A DNA stretch of 64,000 bases from Curvivirga sp965219885 (GCF_965219885.1 NZ_CBDCOT010000008.1:248001-312000), one strand, 5' to 3'; shown: positions 1-9,587, numbered from the stretch's first letter. The notes: generated by a model not told the origin, from the letters alone. Program-made: numbers and translations.

Positions 1-276
1 ATCAGCATCGTAAAAACGAAACGCTAACGATCTTAGCTCCGCAATATTGTCTATTGCATTTCCCGCAAAACCATAAGCGACGCGATAAAACTTCAATCTA
101 GAAGTTAACTGGACCGAACTATTTGAAAGTAATGAAACGACTTCTGTATCAGCTATTTGCTCGGAATGTTCCTCTAGATACTCTATACCATTCCCTATCG
201 CACCCGCGGCTCCCACTAATTCGTGACAAAGTCTTGAAATCAACAGTTCAGAAAATCGTAAATTTATTCTATCCAT
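1..276 (-). CDS. ChpT-like histidine phosphotransferase, partial (C-terminus beyond window)
   Basis: The first 92 residues are visible; the gene runs off the left edge. The N-terminus contains ISRLCHELVGAAGAIGNG, which matches the signature around the phospho-accepting histidine of ChpT-type phosphotransferases, dimeric proteins that relay phosphate from CckA to CtrA and CpdR in alphaproteobacteria. The residue after the histidine is Glu rather than the more usual Asp. The start ATG (274-276) is preceded on the minus strand by a strong GGGGGAG ribosome site. Without the C-terminal pseudo-ATPase half I cannot tell true ChpT from a paralogue. Confidence 0.7.
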   Translation of the reverse strand, partial: MDRINLRFSELLISRLCHELVGAAGAIGNGIEYLEEHSEQIADTEVVSLLSNSSVQLTSRLKFYRVAYGFAGNAIDNIAELRSLAFRFYDAD

Positions 277-425
277 AAGAAATCTCCCCCATTTTGATTA
301 AACATCCCTATACCAGAAAGATTGCTTCCTCCTTAAAGAATATGTATAGCAAGCATAGCAAATTTCTTTAATGATGTAATGCATTACTGTCATGACGAAA
401 TTGAATTTTGACAAGGAACATTGTT

Positions 426-626
426 ATGAATCTACAGGTCTCGTCTTATATTCCACGCTTAGGTGAATATGTTACTCTCTTGGGCGCAAACGAATGGGGA
501 ATTGGGCAAGTCCAATCTGTTGTAGGATTAAAAATTACAATAAATTTTGAGCATGCTGGTAAGCGTGTTATTGATTTGGCTAATGCACAACTCGTCGCGG
601 CAGACATAGACAATGACGTTCACTGA
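426..626 (+). CDS. DUF3553 small protein
   Basis: A 66-residue protein whose core (WGIGQVQSVVG, then NFEHAGKRVID) matches the DUF3553 family, small beta-rich proteins of unknown role common in alphaproteobacteria and similar to domains at the ends of UvrD-type helicases. I chose the ATG at 426 over the TTG at 408 because AGGA sits about 9 bases upstream of 426. It stands alone, 175 bp before the NuoEF-like gene. The function is unknown. Confidence 0.75.
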   Translation: MNLQVSSYIPRLGEYVTLLGANEWGIGQVQSVVGLKITINFEHAGKRVIDLANAQLVAADIDNDVH

Positions 627-736
627 CAAGATACAACTTCACGACACCCTTTATAAGTAGCACAATCCATTGTTATATCTGCAAAAACCATCTTGGAAAT
701 TAATTACAGATATATACATCAAACATTATCATAATA

Positions 737-758
737 ATGCCAAGTTTTATTTTGGCAT
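737..758. promoter_or_regulatory. Inverted repeat upstream of the NuoEF-like gene
   Basis: ATGCCAA and TTGGCAT form a perfect 7-bp inverted repeat separated by 8 bases, about 45 bp before the start codon. The geometry suits a dimeric regulator. LysR-type regulators control formate dehydrogenase operons in some bacteria, but no regulator gene is adjacent, so the role is only inferred. Confidence 0.35.
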
Positions 759-801
759 ATGCAGGATCAGATACACCTTAATTTGAGGGAGCAAATCAAT
801 T

Positions 802-2523
802 ATGGGTGAAACACATAAAAGCGACGAAAACGGAAAAGTAAATCGCTTCAGAAGCCCGGGGTTCGGTCGCCGGAAAGCCGTACCACATCCAAAAGGCCGC
901 CAATTAAATTCAATCGCACATGAAGAAGTGCTTGAATTACTATCAGAAGACTCCCGTCAACGAGATATGTTGATCGAAAATTTACATTTGATCCAAGACA
1001 AGTTCGGACATCTGTCTGCAGCACATCTACATGCTTTAGCACATGAGATGAGATTGTCTCAGGCAGAAGTTTATGAAGTTGCTTCTTTTTACGCCCATTT
1101 TGATATCGTACTGGAAGATGAAATCGCTCCGCCTCCGCTAACCATTCGCGTATGTGATAGTTTGTCATGTGAAATGAAAGGTGCGCAAGACCTCTTGAAA
1201 AATCTGCCTAACGCGGCAGGACAAGAAGTCCGTGTATTACGTGCGCCTTGTATGGGACGTTGTCATCAAGCACCAGTTGCCGAAGTTGGGCATAACCATG
1301 TGACAGATGCAACTGTTGAGAAACTGGTTGAAGCTGCTCAAAAAGGCAATACGCATCATGCAAAACCAGATTACGAAGGTTTTGATCAATATAAATCAAA
1401 TGGTGGCTATGCAATTCTTGCAAAATGCGTTTCAGGGGACCTTACTGTCGAGCAAGTGATCGAAACGATGGAAGGCTCTGGCCTTCGTGGTTTAGGTGGT
1501 GCTGGCTTCCCGACTGGTCGTAAGTGGAAATTTGTTCGTATGGAAGCAAAACCGCGATTGATGGCTGTGAATGGTGATGAAGGCGAACCCGGAACAATTA
1601 AAGATCATCACTATCTGACACGTAAACCACATCAATTCCTTGAAGGGATGTTAATTGGCGCTTGGGCGGTCGAAGCAGAAGCTGTCTATATTTATATCCG
1701 CGATGAATATCCCGATGTAATTGCATTATTAAAAGATGAAATCGCTAAAATTGAGGCAGCAGGTTTATCCAAACATACCAAGCTTCATTTGCGTCGCGGC
1801 GCAGGCGCATATATTTGTGGCGAAGAATCTGCAATGATCGAATCGATTGAAGGAAAAAAAGGCTTACCACGCCATCGTCCACCATTCGTAGCTCAAAAAG
1901 GTATTTTTGACAGACCAACATTGGTAAATAACGTTGAAAGCTTATATTGGGTTCCAGAAATCCTTGAGAAAGGTGGCGAATGGTTTGCATCCCATGGTGC
2001 AAATGATCGTAAAGGTTTGCGTAGCTTCTCTGTTTCTGGTCGTGTAAAAGAACCAGGAGTTAAACTGGCCCCAGCAGGGATTACAATCCAACAGCTTATC
2101 GACGATTATTGTGGCGGTATGTTAGATGGTCATGAACTGAAGGCGTATTTACCTGGAGGTCCATCTGGCGGAATCTTCCCAGCTAAAATGAATGACATCC
2201 CATTAGACTTTGATACTCTTCAACCATTTGGCGGGTTCATTGGATCCGCTGCTGTCATGGTATTATCCGATCAAGATAGCGTAAAAGATGCTGCGCTAAA
2301 TTTGATGAAATTCTTTGAAGATGAATCTTGTGGCCAATGTACACCATGTAGAGTTGGTACAGAGAAAGCCGTTAAATTAATGGAAACCTCAAGTTGGGAT
2401 ACGGCATTGCTAGAACAGCTATGCGATACAATGGCTGATGCTTCAATCTGTGGATTGGGACAAGCTGCACCAAACCCAATTAGAAGCTTATTAAAATACT
2501 TCCCTGAAGAAGTTCCAAATTGA
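802..2523 (+). CDS. NuoE-NuoF fusion, diaphorase (beta) subunit of a formate dehydrogenase-like enzyme
   Basis: A 573-residue fusion of a 24-kDa thioredoxin-like [2Fe-2S] subunit and a 51-kDa flavoprotein subunit. The NuoE part keeps four cluster cysteines (C118-x4-C123 and C150-x3-C154). The NuoF part has the glycine-rich GLRGLGGAGFPTGRKW nucleotide/FMN site, NGDEGEPG, GAGAYICGEESA, and a [4Fe-4S] set C510-x2-C513-x2-C516 plus C550. Such proteins pass electrons between NAD(H) and a catalytic partner, typically the molybdenum subunit of NAD-dependent formate dehydrogenase. No catalytic subunit lies beside it; the gene has its own leader and an immediate terminator. GAGGGAG precedes the ATG. 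The family is certain; the partner enzyme is not. Confidence 0.85.
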   Translation: MGETHKSDENGKVNRFRSPGFGRRKAVPHPKGRQLNSIAHEEVLELLSEDSRQRDMLIENLHLIQDKFGHLSAAHLHALAHEMRLSQAEVYEVASFYAHFDIVLEDEIAPPPLTIRVCDSLSCEMKGAQDLLKNLPNAAGQEVRVLRAPCMGRCHQAPVAEVGHNHVTDATVEKLVEAAQKGNTHHAKPDYEGFDQYKSNGGYAILAKCVSGDLTVEQVIETMEGSGLRGLGGAGFPTGRKWKFVRMEAKPRLMAVNGDEGEPGTIKDHHYLTRKPHQFLEGMLIGAWAVEAEAVYIYIRDEYPDVIALLKDEIAKIEAAGLSKHTKLHLRRGAGAYICGEESAMIESIEGKKGLPRHRPPFVAQKGIFDRPTLVNNVESLYWVPEILEKGGEWFASHGANDRKGLRSFSVSGRVKEPGVKLAPAGITIQQLIDDYCGGMLDGHELKAYLPGGPSGGIFPAKMNDIPLDFDTLQPFGGFIGSAAVMVLSDQDSVKDAALNLMKFFEDESCGQCTPCRVGTEKAVKLMETSSWDTALLEQLCDTMADASICGLGQAAPNPIRSLLKYFPEEVPN

Positions 2524-2525
2524 TA

Positions 2526-2559
2526 AAAAAACGCCTGAAGTTAGCTTCAGGCGTTTTTT
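2526..2559. terminator. Bidirectional intrinsic terminator
   Basis: A 15-bp perfect stem, with CGCCTGAAG at the GC-rich part of its left arm, closes on a TTAG loop and has A/T runs on both sides. It lies between the converging NuoEF-like and PAS genes and can serve both. Confidence 0.9.
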
Positions 2560-3075
2560 TTAATTATCTAGGTTTCGGCATTCAAACGATCGGAAAATAA
2601 AATCATCCGCTGCGAAATTAAACGCCATTTGTTCGATATCGTATTCGCAAACCTGAACACATAGAATTTGGACAATTTCCCCTTCTGTGTTTGCCAAAGG
2701 TAGTAAGATTAATTCTACTCTTTTTTCATCCAGAGAAATTGCCTTACCAACAGCAACTGAAGTATTGTTTCGAACAGTATCGAAATAACTTCCAAACAAA
2801 GCAGCAATTTCTGTTTCGAAAATTTCTTCTATTTTTTTTCCTGCAAGGCTTTTTTTATATGTTTTCTGCACTATATCACCTGCTAGGCGGCAAACATAAG
2901 TTTCTTCCTGAGGGATAAATTCAAAAATGGCAAGATGTGAGAAAACATCAGGGATTCTTGTTAAATCAATAGATGATCGAAAAGGAACCACGCGCGACGA
3001 CTTACAATCACACCAGTGATTGTATAAATTACGTAATAAGCCGTTTTTAATTAGTTCACGCATAGCAACCAGCAT
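2560..3075 (-). CDS. PAS-domain protein of the PAS_5 (PF07310) type
   Basis: A 171-residue single-domain protein. The spacing of an N-terminal helix with an aromatic pair, a DLTRIPDVFSHL-like segment and a central CRLAGDIV strand fits the PAS_5 family, frequent in Rhodospirillales-type genomes and without an assigned function. No output domain or membrane segment is present. Two nearby ATGs (3075 and 3063) are possible starts and neither has a clear ribosome site. A soluble sensory or binding role is inferred. Confidence 0.6.
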   Translation of the reverse strand: MLVAMRELIKNGLLRNLYNHWCDCKSSRVVPFRSSIDLTRIPDVFSHLAIFEFIPQEETYVCRLAGDIVQKTYKKSLAGKKIEEIFETEIAALFGSYFDTVRNNTSVAVGKAISLDEKRVELILLPLANTEGEIVQILCVQVCEYDIEQMAFNFAADDFIFRSFECRNLDN

Positions 3076-3280
3076 TAATCATAACAGTATGAAAATACTA
3101 TTTTATTATTTGCCGAGAAAATCAACAAGGAAGTATTCACTTTATTATATTTATTGTGATGAATTTCTTAAATGAAACTATCTGAATAGTGATAAGGTTG
3201 GACCTATATAAGGATTCACTATAACCTGTAGCTCATAAGATTCTCTAAATACTGCATACAAAAGACAGAGAGACATAACA

Positions 3281-6200
3281 TTGGATCGTAGCCTTTTCAA
3301 ATTTATATGGCGTTACAGTAAAGCACAGCAAATCACGACGCTTGCACTTATTCTCGCTTCTTTTCCGTTTCTCTATTTTTCTCTAGATCTTCCAAAAACA
3401 ATTGTGAATGAAGCAATTGGTGGGGCTGCAGATTATTTTGTTCTGTTCAGTTTTAATCTATTTGGCTTTCAATTCGATGGCATAGAGATGGGTCAGCTAG
3501 AATACCTCTTCGCTCTTTGCCTAATTTTTCTGCTTATGGTCTGCATAAATGGCGGCTTTAAATTACGTATTAATACCTATAAAGGGGTTATGGCAGAGCG
3601 CTTGTTGCGTCGCATTCGTTATCTTTTATTAGAACGTACCTTACGCTTCCCTCTGTCACAGTTTCAAAAAACATCTGCTGGTGAAGTTGTAACGATGGTT
3701 ACGGCTGAGGTGGAACCTCTTGGAGGTTTTTTTGGCGACGCCTATGCTTTGTTGGCTTTCCAAGGCGGAACCTTCATTACAATCATGACATTCATGTTCA
3801 TACAGGATCCATTACTTGGACTCGCTGCCTTTATTTCCATTCCTGTCCAAGGATACGTTATTCCTAAACTGCAAAAGAAAGTTAATGCTTTAGGAAAGGA
3901 ACGTGTGAAATATGTACGTTCCCTTTCTAATCGAATTAATGAAGTCGTGGCTGGTGTAGAAGATATTCATGCGCAAAATCATTCAAAGTTCATTTTGGCT
4001 GATATGTCTGATCGCTTAGGGAAAATCTTCTGGGTTAGATTTGATATCTATAAACGTAAGTTCTTTATGAAGTTCTTAAATAACTTCATTGGACAAATGA
4101 CCCCCTTCTTCTTCTATTCTGTTGGCGGTTATCTCGTCATTACTGGAGATTTAACATTTGGCGCGCTTGTGGCGGCCCTCGCTGCATATAAAGATCTAGC
4201 GGCTCCTTGGAAGGAGTTGCTTAACTATTATCAACGCATGGCTGATTCCAAGATTAAATATGAACAAATTCATAGTCAATTTGTCCCTGAAGGAATGCTA
4301 GAAGCTGATAAATTTGATGGCCGCCCTGAACATGAAATCACCCTAAATGGCGATCTAAAAGCAACCTCTCTAACGGTTCAAGATGAAGATGTAATGCTAA
4401 TAGATAATGCCACCTTTACCCTTAAAAAAGGCTCTGCCAATTTAGTCACAAGTAATTCTGGCTCCTCCCGAGATAGTTTGTCTAGATTATTAACTCGTTT
4501 ACAATCACCATCGAAAGGTAGCATAACCGTTGATGGGAATGAGTTTTCTAGTCTACATGAAGAAACAATAGGGCAGAATATTGCTTATCTATCAGCAAGC
4601 CCTTCTTTCTTTGATCGTTCGATTGCCGATAATTTATTCATGGGCTTACAGCAACTACCACCAAAAGAAGAAAGCCATGACGAGGAGAGATTAAAAGGTA
4701 TCGTAGAATCTATTGCGGCTGGTAATAGTAAAGATAACATCACTCTTGATTGGATCAATTATCCCTTGGCAAACTCTAACGATTATGAAGATTTACGTCA
4801 CCAATCAGTTGAGATACTTGAACAAGTTGAACTTTCAAACGATTTATTCAACTTGGGCTTACGTCAGGTTATTGATGTGAATTGCAACCGGGATTTTGCT
4901 GATAACTTAATGAAAGCACGTCAAGCTCTTTGGCCCTACTTGGAAGAGAGGGGAATTTCAGACCTAGTTAAGCCATACAATTTCGACAGTTATAACGAAT
5001 ATACTACCGTTCATGAGAATATTCTATTTGGGCGACCAATTCATGAACGCTTTAATGACGTTAACTTCATGCAACAACCTGAAATAATAAAGCTTTTGGA
5101 AAAACATAATCTTTATAACATGTTCCTTACAATTGGCCTGCGTAGCGCAGAAATAATGGTGGATATGTTCAAAGACGTTACCCCAGGACATACCTTCTTT
5201 GAGCAGTTCAGTTTTGTTGATGAAGAGAATTTGCCTGTTCTTAAAAATATTGTAGCAAAAGCCAAAAACACCGAAATCGATGATTTAGGAAAAGAAGATA
5301 AAGATATTTTACTTTCCCTCCCCTTACGCTTGGTGCCTCAACGCCATCGTCTTGGCTTAATTGATAATAGATTTAGATCAAAATTGGTCGAATTAAGAAA
5401 AGATATTTGGGAAGAGTATCGTGAATTTTTTGTGCATGACATTCAAGGTTTCGATTCAGACCATTATAATGAGAATCTTTCGATTCAAGATAATATCCTC
5501 TTTGGTTCAATTGCATTTGGTCGCGCGGACGCAACCTCAAAAATTGAAGAAGCTTTAATTTCGATTACAGATCAATTAAATCTTCGTGAGCCTGTAATTA
5601 GAGCTGCTTTCGGATTTAACGTCGGTATTGGAGGTGCACGCTTAAGCGCTGCGCAACGACAGAAACTTGCCCTTGCCAGAAACATTCTGAAAAAACCAAA
5701 TATTCTTGTGATTAATGATGGATTAAATGCGCTTGATGCCAAAACAAGAGAAAGAATTTGTAAGGAACTTCCGCAACTTACAGATAATGCAACAACTGTT
5801 TGGATTTCTACATCTGAACCAGAAGGTTTCGATTATGATACACATTACGAAATCAAAAACGGTAAAATTGCACTGATTGATGGCTCTACACCTCTTCAAG
5901 AAGAAGAAATTATACAAACTCAGAATATGGGGGAAGAGGCAATGGTTTTGCAAAGTTTACCTCTATTTTCTGAATTGGAGCCTTCACAATTAAAACTGCT
6001 AGCCTTTACAGCAGAGCGCAAACATTACCTTGAAGGTGAAAACCTATTCCGCCAGGGTGATGAAGGCGATACCGCATATGTTATCCTAGATGGTGCGGCA
6101 AATGTCATTCTAGAAGATGAAGACGGTTCTGAGTCTATCTTATTCTCGTTGGGTCGTAATAAACTTGTCGGCGAATTGGCTCTGCTTTGTGATACACGAA

Positions 6201-6382
6201 GAACAGCTACAGTTAGAGCAATCAAAGACTTAAATGCCTTGCAGTTAAATTCAGATGTATTCGCTGAACTTGCTCGTCAAGATGCCAACTTCTCTTATCA
6301 AATGACGCGTGACCTATCTCAAAGATTGGTAGATACCACTGCTGAACTGAATGCTAAATCCAACGGCGACTCAAATAAATAA
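3281..6382 (+). CDS. Degenerate ABC exporter-like protein with C-terminal cyclic-nucleotide-binding domain
   Basis: A 1033-residue protein. Residues 1-340 form an ABC-exporter-type membrane domain with hydrophobic segments near 15-35, 85-100, 155-190 and 265-305. A nucleotide-binding-like region follows, but its motifs are broken: the Walker A position (about 390-400) reads SGSSRDS, the signature is LSAAQ (about 786-790), Walker B reads ILVINDG, and the H-loop histidine is Ser in WISTSEP. Between Walker A and the signature lie roughly 390 extra residues containing repeated ENILFG-like segments. Residues about 895-1015 are a cNMP-binding domain with VGELALL and RRTATVRA. The start is TTG. ATP hydrolysis looks unlikely; a cNMP-gated or structural membrane role is inferred. 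Confidence 0.75.
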   Translation: MDRSLFKFIWRYSKAQQITTLALILASFPFLYFSLDLPKTIVNEAIGGAADYFVLFSFNLFGFQFDGIEMGQLEYLFALCLIFLLMVCINGGFKLRINTYKGVMAERLLRRIRYLLLERTLRFPLSQFQKTSAGEVVTMVTAEVEPLGGFFGDAYALLAFQGGTFITIMTFMFIQDPLLGLAAFISIPVQGYVIPKLQKKVNALGKERVKYVRSLSNRINEVVAGVEDIHAQNHSKFILADMSDRLGKIFWVRFDIYKRKFFMKFLNNFIGQMTPFFFYSVGGYLVITGDLTFGALVAALAAYKDLAAPWKELLNYYQRMADSKIKYEQIHSQFVPEGMLEADKFDGRPEHEITLNGDLKATSLTVQDEDVMLIDNATFTLKKGSANLVTSNSGSSRDSLSRLLTRLQSPSKGSITVDGNEFSSLHEETIGQNIAYLSASPSFFDRSIADNLFMGLQQLPPKEESHDEERLKGIVESIAAGNSKDNITLDWINYPLANSNDYEDLRHQSVEILEQVELSNDLFNLGLRQVIDVNCNRDFADNLMKARQALWPYLEERGISDLVKPYNFDSYNEYTTVHENILFGRPIHERFNDVNFMQQPEIIKLLEKHNLYNMFLTIGLRSAEIMVDMFKDVTPGHTFFEQFSFVDEENLPVLKNIVAKAKNTEIDDLGKEDKDILLSLPLRLVPQRHRLGLIDNRFRSKLVELRKDIWEEYREFFVHDIQGFDSDHYNENLSIQDNILFGSIAFGRADATSKIEEALISITDQLNLREPVIRAAFGFNVGIGGARLSAAQRQKLALARNILKKPNILVINDGLNALDAKTRERICKELPQLTDNATTVWISTSEPEGFDYDTHYEIKNGKIALIDGSTPLQEEEIIQTQNMGEEAMVLQSLPLFSELEPSQLKLLAFTAERKHYLEGENLFRQGDEGDTAYVILDGAANVILEDEDGSESILFSLGRNKLVGELALLCDTRRTATVRAIKDLNALQLNSDVFAELARQDANFSYQMTRDLSQRLVDTTAELNAKSNGDSNK

Positions 6383-6408
6383 AAAGGCTGGTTAAAAACC
6401 AGCCTTTT
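6382..6408. terminator. Bidirectional intrinsic terminator
   Basis: A 12-bp perfect stem (AAAAGGCTGGTT and its complement) with a 3-base loop and A/T tracts. It overlaps the end of the ABC-like gene and serves the converging minus-strand C1 cluster as well. Confidence 0.9.
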
Positions 6409-6429
6409 AATCGATCAGCTTATTTGCAA

Positions 6430-7338
6430 TTAACCAATATCAACGGTCAATTTGAAGCCATCTTTTTTATGATCTTCGAAATTGCCATCTTGAACCGCAT
6501 ATAACCATGCAGCAGATTTCTTCAAGCCACCTAACGGATATAAATGACATTGGGAAATCTTAATATCTGAATCAGCTTTGCAAGCTTCTGCTAATTCCAA
6601 CACCAAGTTATTTGGTTGGCGTACAGTCATTAATTTAGCAATATTTGCAGCCTGACGTGTCAATACACGCATAGACGGACCTACACCACAATGCTGAGCA
6701 TGTTTGATTAATGTTTTAATTGTCGCTAAGCCTGGGATACCAATATGAATTGGAAGTTCATTTCCGTCTTCTTCTCGGATACGTTTTTCCCACTCCAAAA
6801 TTGGCTTGGATTCGAAACAGAATTGAGTAGCTAAATAAAGCTGCATATCTGTCTCTTTTTGATACGAATTCTTATCACGAATTGCCTGTGCAACATCTGC
6901 TTCTGGAATATCCGGTGTGCCTTCGGGATGTGATGCTAAACCACATTTTTTGATTCCATATTTTTCAAACAATCCTGTTTGTAACACTTGCATAGAGCTA
7001 TGGAACTCGCCCAATGGCTTATCAACAGCGCCACCAATCAACAATGCATGTTCAACTTCAACTTCTGCCTGAAGCATCTTCAAGTTTTCTTCAAGGAAAT
7101 CTTTTGAAGGAATAGAACGTGCGGCAAAGTGAGGTACAGGGTTCATACCTTGATCACGTAATTTACGTACTGTTTTTACTGTATCAGCAAAATCAGAACC
7201 CGGTAGAAAAGTTACATAAACTGTTGTTCCTTCGCGAAGCATCTCACGAAAATCATCAACTTTTGCTGCCCCGCCCGGTGTAACTTCAACCGTACAGGTT
7301 TTCATAAATTCCTGAATTAGTTCTTTTTGTGCGCTCAT
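6430..7338 (-). CDS. Methylenetetrahydrofolate reductase family protein (second MTHFR)
   Basis: 302 residues with an MTHFR-type TIM barrel: EVTPGG near the N-terminus, HFAARSI, LASHPEGTPDIP (the family's GyPEgHp region) and a C-terminal HIGIPGLA segment. MTHFRs reduce 5,10-methylene-THF to 5-methyl-THF using flavin. This copy is clearly diverged from the MetF homologue at 11643-12485. It lies 81 bp downstream of the RamA-like gene on the same strand, probably co-transcribed. That placement suggests it works on the methyl-THF handled by the corrinoid system, in whichever direction the pathway runs. The ribosome site is weak. Confidence 0.8.
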   Translation of the reverse strand: MSAQKELIQEFMKTCTVEVTPGGAAKVDDFREMLREGTTVYVTFLPGSDFADTVKTVRKLRDQGMNPVPHFAARSIPSKDFLEENLKMLQAEVEVEHALLIGGAVDKPLGEFHSSMQVLQTGLFEKYGIKKCGLASHPEGTPDIPEADVAQAIRDKNSYQKETDMQLYLATQFCFESKPILEWEKRIREEDGNELPIHIGIPGLATIKTLIKHAQHCGVGPSMRVLTRQAANIAKLMTVRQPNNLVLELAEACKADSDIKISQCHLYPLGGLKKSAAWLYAVQDGNFEDHKKDGFKLTVDIG

Positions 7339-7419
7339 TATGCCGCATCCATTTCTTAGAGGTTGGTCAATTTTGTTATCTTCCAGCCCCTAAGAATAGA
7401 TGCTTACGAGATGAGTATT

Positions 7420-9507
7420 TTACCCGCGACGACGGCGTCTGCTCCGACGGCCACCACTTCCCTCATCTCCTTCCCCACTATCGCTCGCCGCGACCTTAGG
7501 TTCTGGTAGATTTACTACCTGCTTAAGGTTTTCATACGGCGCCGTCTTGTGTGGGAACGCCATTGCTTCGACAAAATGCGCCTGAAATTTCTCTTCCACT
7601 GCAGTTTCAATCTTTTCAATGTTTTGAACCAGAGTTTCAACCTCACGACGCGCATCTTTATTTAACAAGGCGATACGTGCACCAGTTCCAGCTGCGTTAC
7701 CAACAGAGGCAACCATATCTAATTTACAATCAGGAATGAGGCCAAGAACCATCGCATATTTCGGGTCTATATGACTACCGAACGCGCCAGCAAGAACTAC
7801 ACGTTCCACAGGTTTACCTAATTTATCGACAAGAAGCTGTGCGCCTGCATAAAGTGCCGCTTTTGCTAATTGAATAGCACGAACATCGGCTTGAATAACT
7901 TTAATGTCATGATGTAATACGTAATCGAATGTCCGACCATTCTCAACAACGCGATCCGTCTTACTTTGCAAGGTACCGTCAATGATACCATCATGAGTAA
8001 TAATACCCGCCAGATACATTTCTGCTAACACTTCAATGATCCCAGAGCCGCAGATTCCTGTAACTCCAGTTTTGCTCGTAGCTGCAGTAAAACCTTCTTC
8101 ATCTGACCACAAGTCACATCCAATTACTTTGAAACGTGGTTCAAGTGTTTCTGGATTGATCCGAACACGTTCAATCGCACCAGCAGCAGCACGCTGGCCT
8201 GAAGAGATTTGGGCGCCTTCTAGAGCTGGTCCAGTTGGACTGGAACAGGCCAATAAACGATCTTTGTTACCGAGTACGATTTCAGCATTGGTACCAACAT
8301 CCACCACCAAAGTGATTTCATCGCGGAATTGTGGTCCTTCTGCTAATGTAACAGCGGCGGCATCTGCACCAACATGCCCAGCCACACATGGCAAGATATA
8401 AGCACGTGCGCCTGGATTCACATTTAATTCAAGTTCATTTGCCCAGACTTTAACAGCGCTGTTGGTTGCAAGAGCAAATGGCGCCCAACCAAGCTCCACC
8501 GGATTCACACCAAGTAAAAGGTGATGCATGATCGGGTTGCCAACCATTACGATATCAAGGATATCCGATAGTTTTAAGCCAGCCTCAGTCACCGCCTGAG
8601 ATGCTAGGAAGTTCAATGTTTCACGTACAGCACGTGTCATGTCTTCTTCGCCGCCAGGATTCATCATCACATAGGAAACACGTGACATCAAATCTTCACC
8701 AAAACGAATTTGTGGGTTCATCGCACCAACTGAAGACACCACTTCGCCAGTTTGTAGATTTGTTAAATGCGCAGACATCGTTGTCGAACCAACATCCACT
8801 GCCAAGCCGAAGGCTTTGTCGTGGAAACCCGGCCAAACATAGATAAGTTCACCATCATGACGAACAGCGGCTGTAATTTTCCAATCCCCGTCACGAAGTG
8901 CTTTTTGCAACAACTGTAAAACTTTCAGATCGGCATCTGTCACATCAACTTCCCATTGGGATTTCAATGCTTCTGCAATACGTTCAAAGTCACCTGTTGG
9001 CTTGTGCATATCAGGTTCTTCAACCTCAACATAGTACAAGCGAACAACAGGGTTTATTTCAATATCACGTACTTCCGCACGTTTACGCACGACCTGTTTA
9101 TGTACCTGCGAGCTTTCAGGTACATCAATAACCAAATCACCCTGGATGGTAGTGGAGCAGCTCAAACGGCGGTCATCATCCATGCCGCGCTTTTCTTTAT
9201 AGCGCTCCTCCTTTGCATTAAATTCAGAGATATTATCTTCAGCACTTTTCAAACCAAATTTCGGGAAATCACCAACAGATTGAACAACCTGACAACGACC
9301 GCAGATACCGCGACCACCACAAACGGAATCGATATCAACACCAAGATGTCTTGCTGCATCTAATACTTTGGTCCCAACAGGAAAAACGCCACGGCGACCT
9401 GATGGCGTAAATACGATTTTTGCTGTCTCCCCTTCAACATGGGAAGTTAACTGATCCGATGAAGCTCCCGAAACGGAAACGATTTCAGCCTGTCTTGTCT
9501 CTGTCAT
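7420..9507 (-). CDS. RamA-like corrinoid activation protein (ferredoxin domain plus ASKHA ATPase, DUF4445)
   Basis: 695 residues. The N-terminal 2Fe-2S ferredoxin domain has C63, C69 and C72 (VCGGRGICGRC) plus C117. The C-terminal half is an ASKHA ATPase fold with phosphate motifs GLAVDVGSTTMSAH and LVVDVGTNAEI and an adenosine motif ICGSGIIEV. Proteins of this kind use ATP and low-potential electrons to reduce inactive Co(II) corrinoid back to Co(I). Roseobacters with a split methionine synthase use a DUF4445 protein in this role (published fitness work). The gene is transcribed separately from the methyltransferase gene, which ends at a terminator. The last residues (GGRRSRRRRRG) form an Arg/Gly-rich tail also seen on the pterin-binding enzyme. 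Confidence 0.88.
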   Translation of the reverse strand: MTETRQAEIVSVSGASSDQLTSHVEGETAKIVFTPSGRRGVFPVGTKVLDAARHLGVDIDSVCGGRGICGRCQVVQSVGDFPKFGLKSAEDNISEFNAKEERYKEKRGMDDDRRLSCSTTIQGDLVIDVPESSQVHKQVVRKRAEVRDIEINPVVRLYYVEVEEPDMHKPTGDFERIAEALKSQWEVDVTDADLKVLQLLQKALRDGDWKITAAVRHDGELIYVWPGFHDKAFGLAVDVGSTTMSAHLTNLQTGEVVSSVGAMNPQIRFGEDLMSRVSYVMMNPGGEEDMTRAVRETLNFLASQAVTEAGLKLSDILDIVMVGNPIMHHLLLGVNPVELGWAPFALATNSAVKVWANELELNVNPGARAYILPCVAGHVGADAAAVTLAEGPQFRDEITLVVDVGTNAEIVLGNKDRLLACSSPTGPALEGAQISSGQRAAAGAIERVRINPETLEPRFKVIGCDLWSDEEGFTAATSKTGVTGICGSGIIEVLAEMYLAGIITHDGIIDGTLQSKTDRVVENGRTFDYVLHHDIKVIQADVRAIQLAKAALYAGAQLLVDKLGKPVERVVLAGAFGSHIDPKYAMVLGLIPDCKLDMVASVGNAAGTGARIALLNKDARREVETLVQNIEKIETAVEEKFQAHFVEAMAFPHKTAPYENLKQVVNLPEPKVAASDSGEGDEGSGGRRSRRRRRG

Positions 9508-9587
9508 CTTTGTTCTTCTTTTCGACTTAAATCCAAAGGAATTTTATAGTTATTATTAATTTATTATTTAGTTGATAAAAATGAAAA

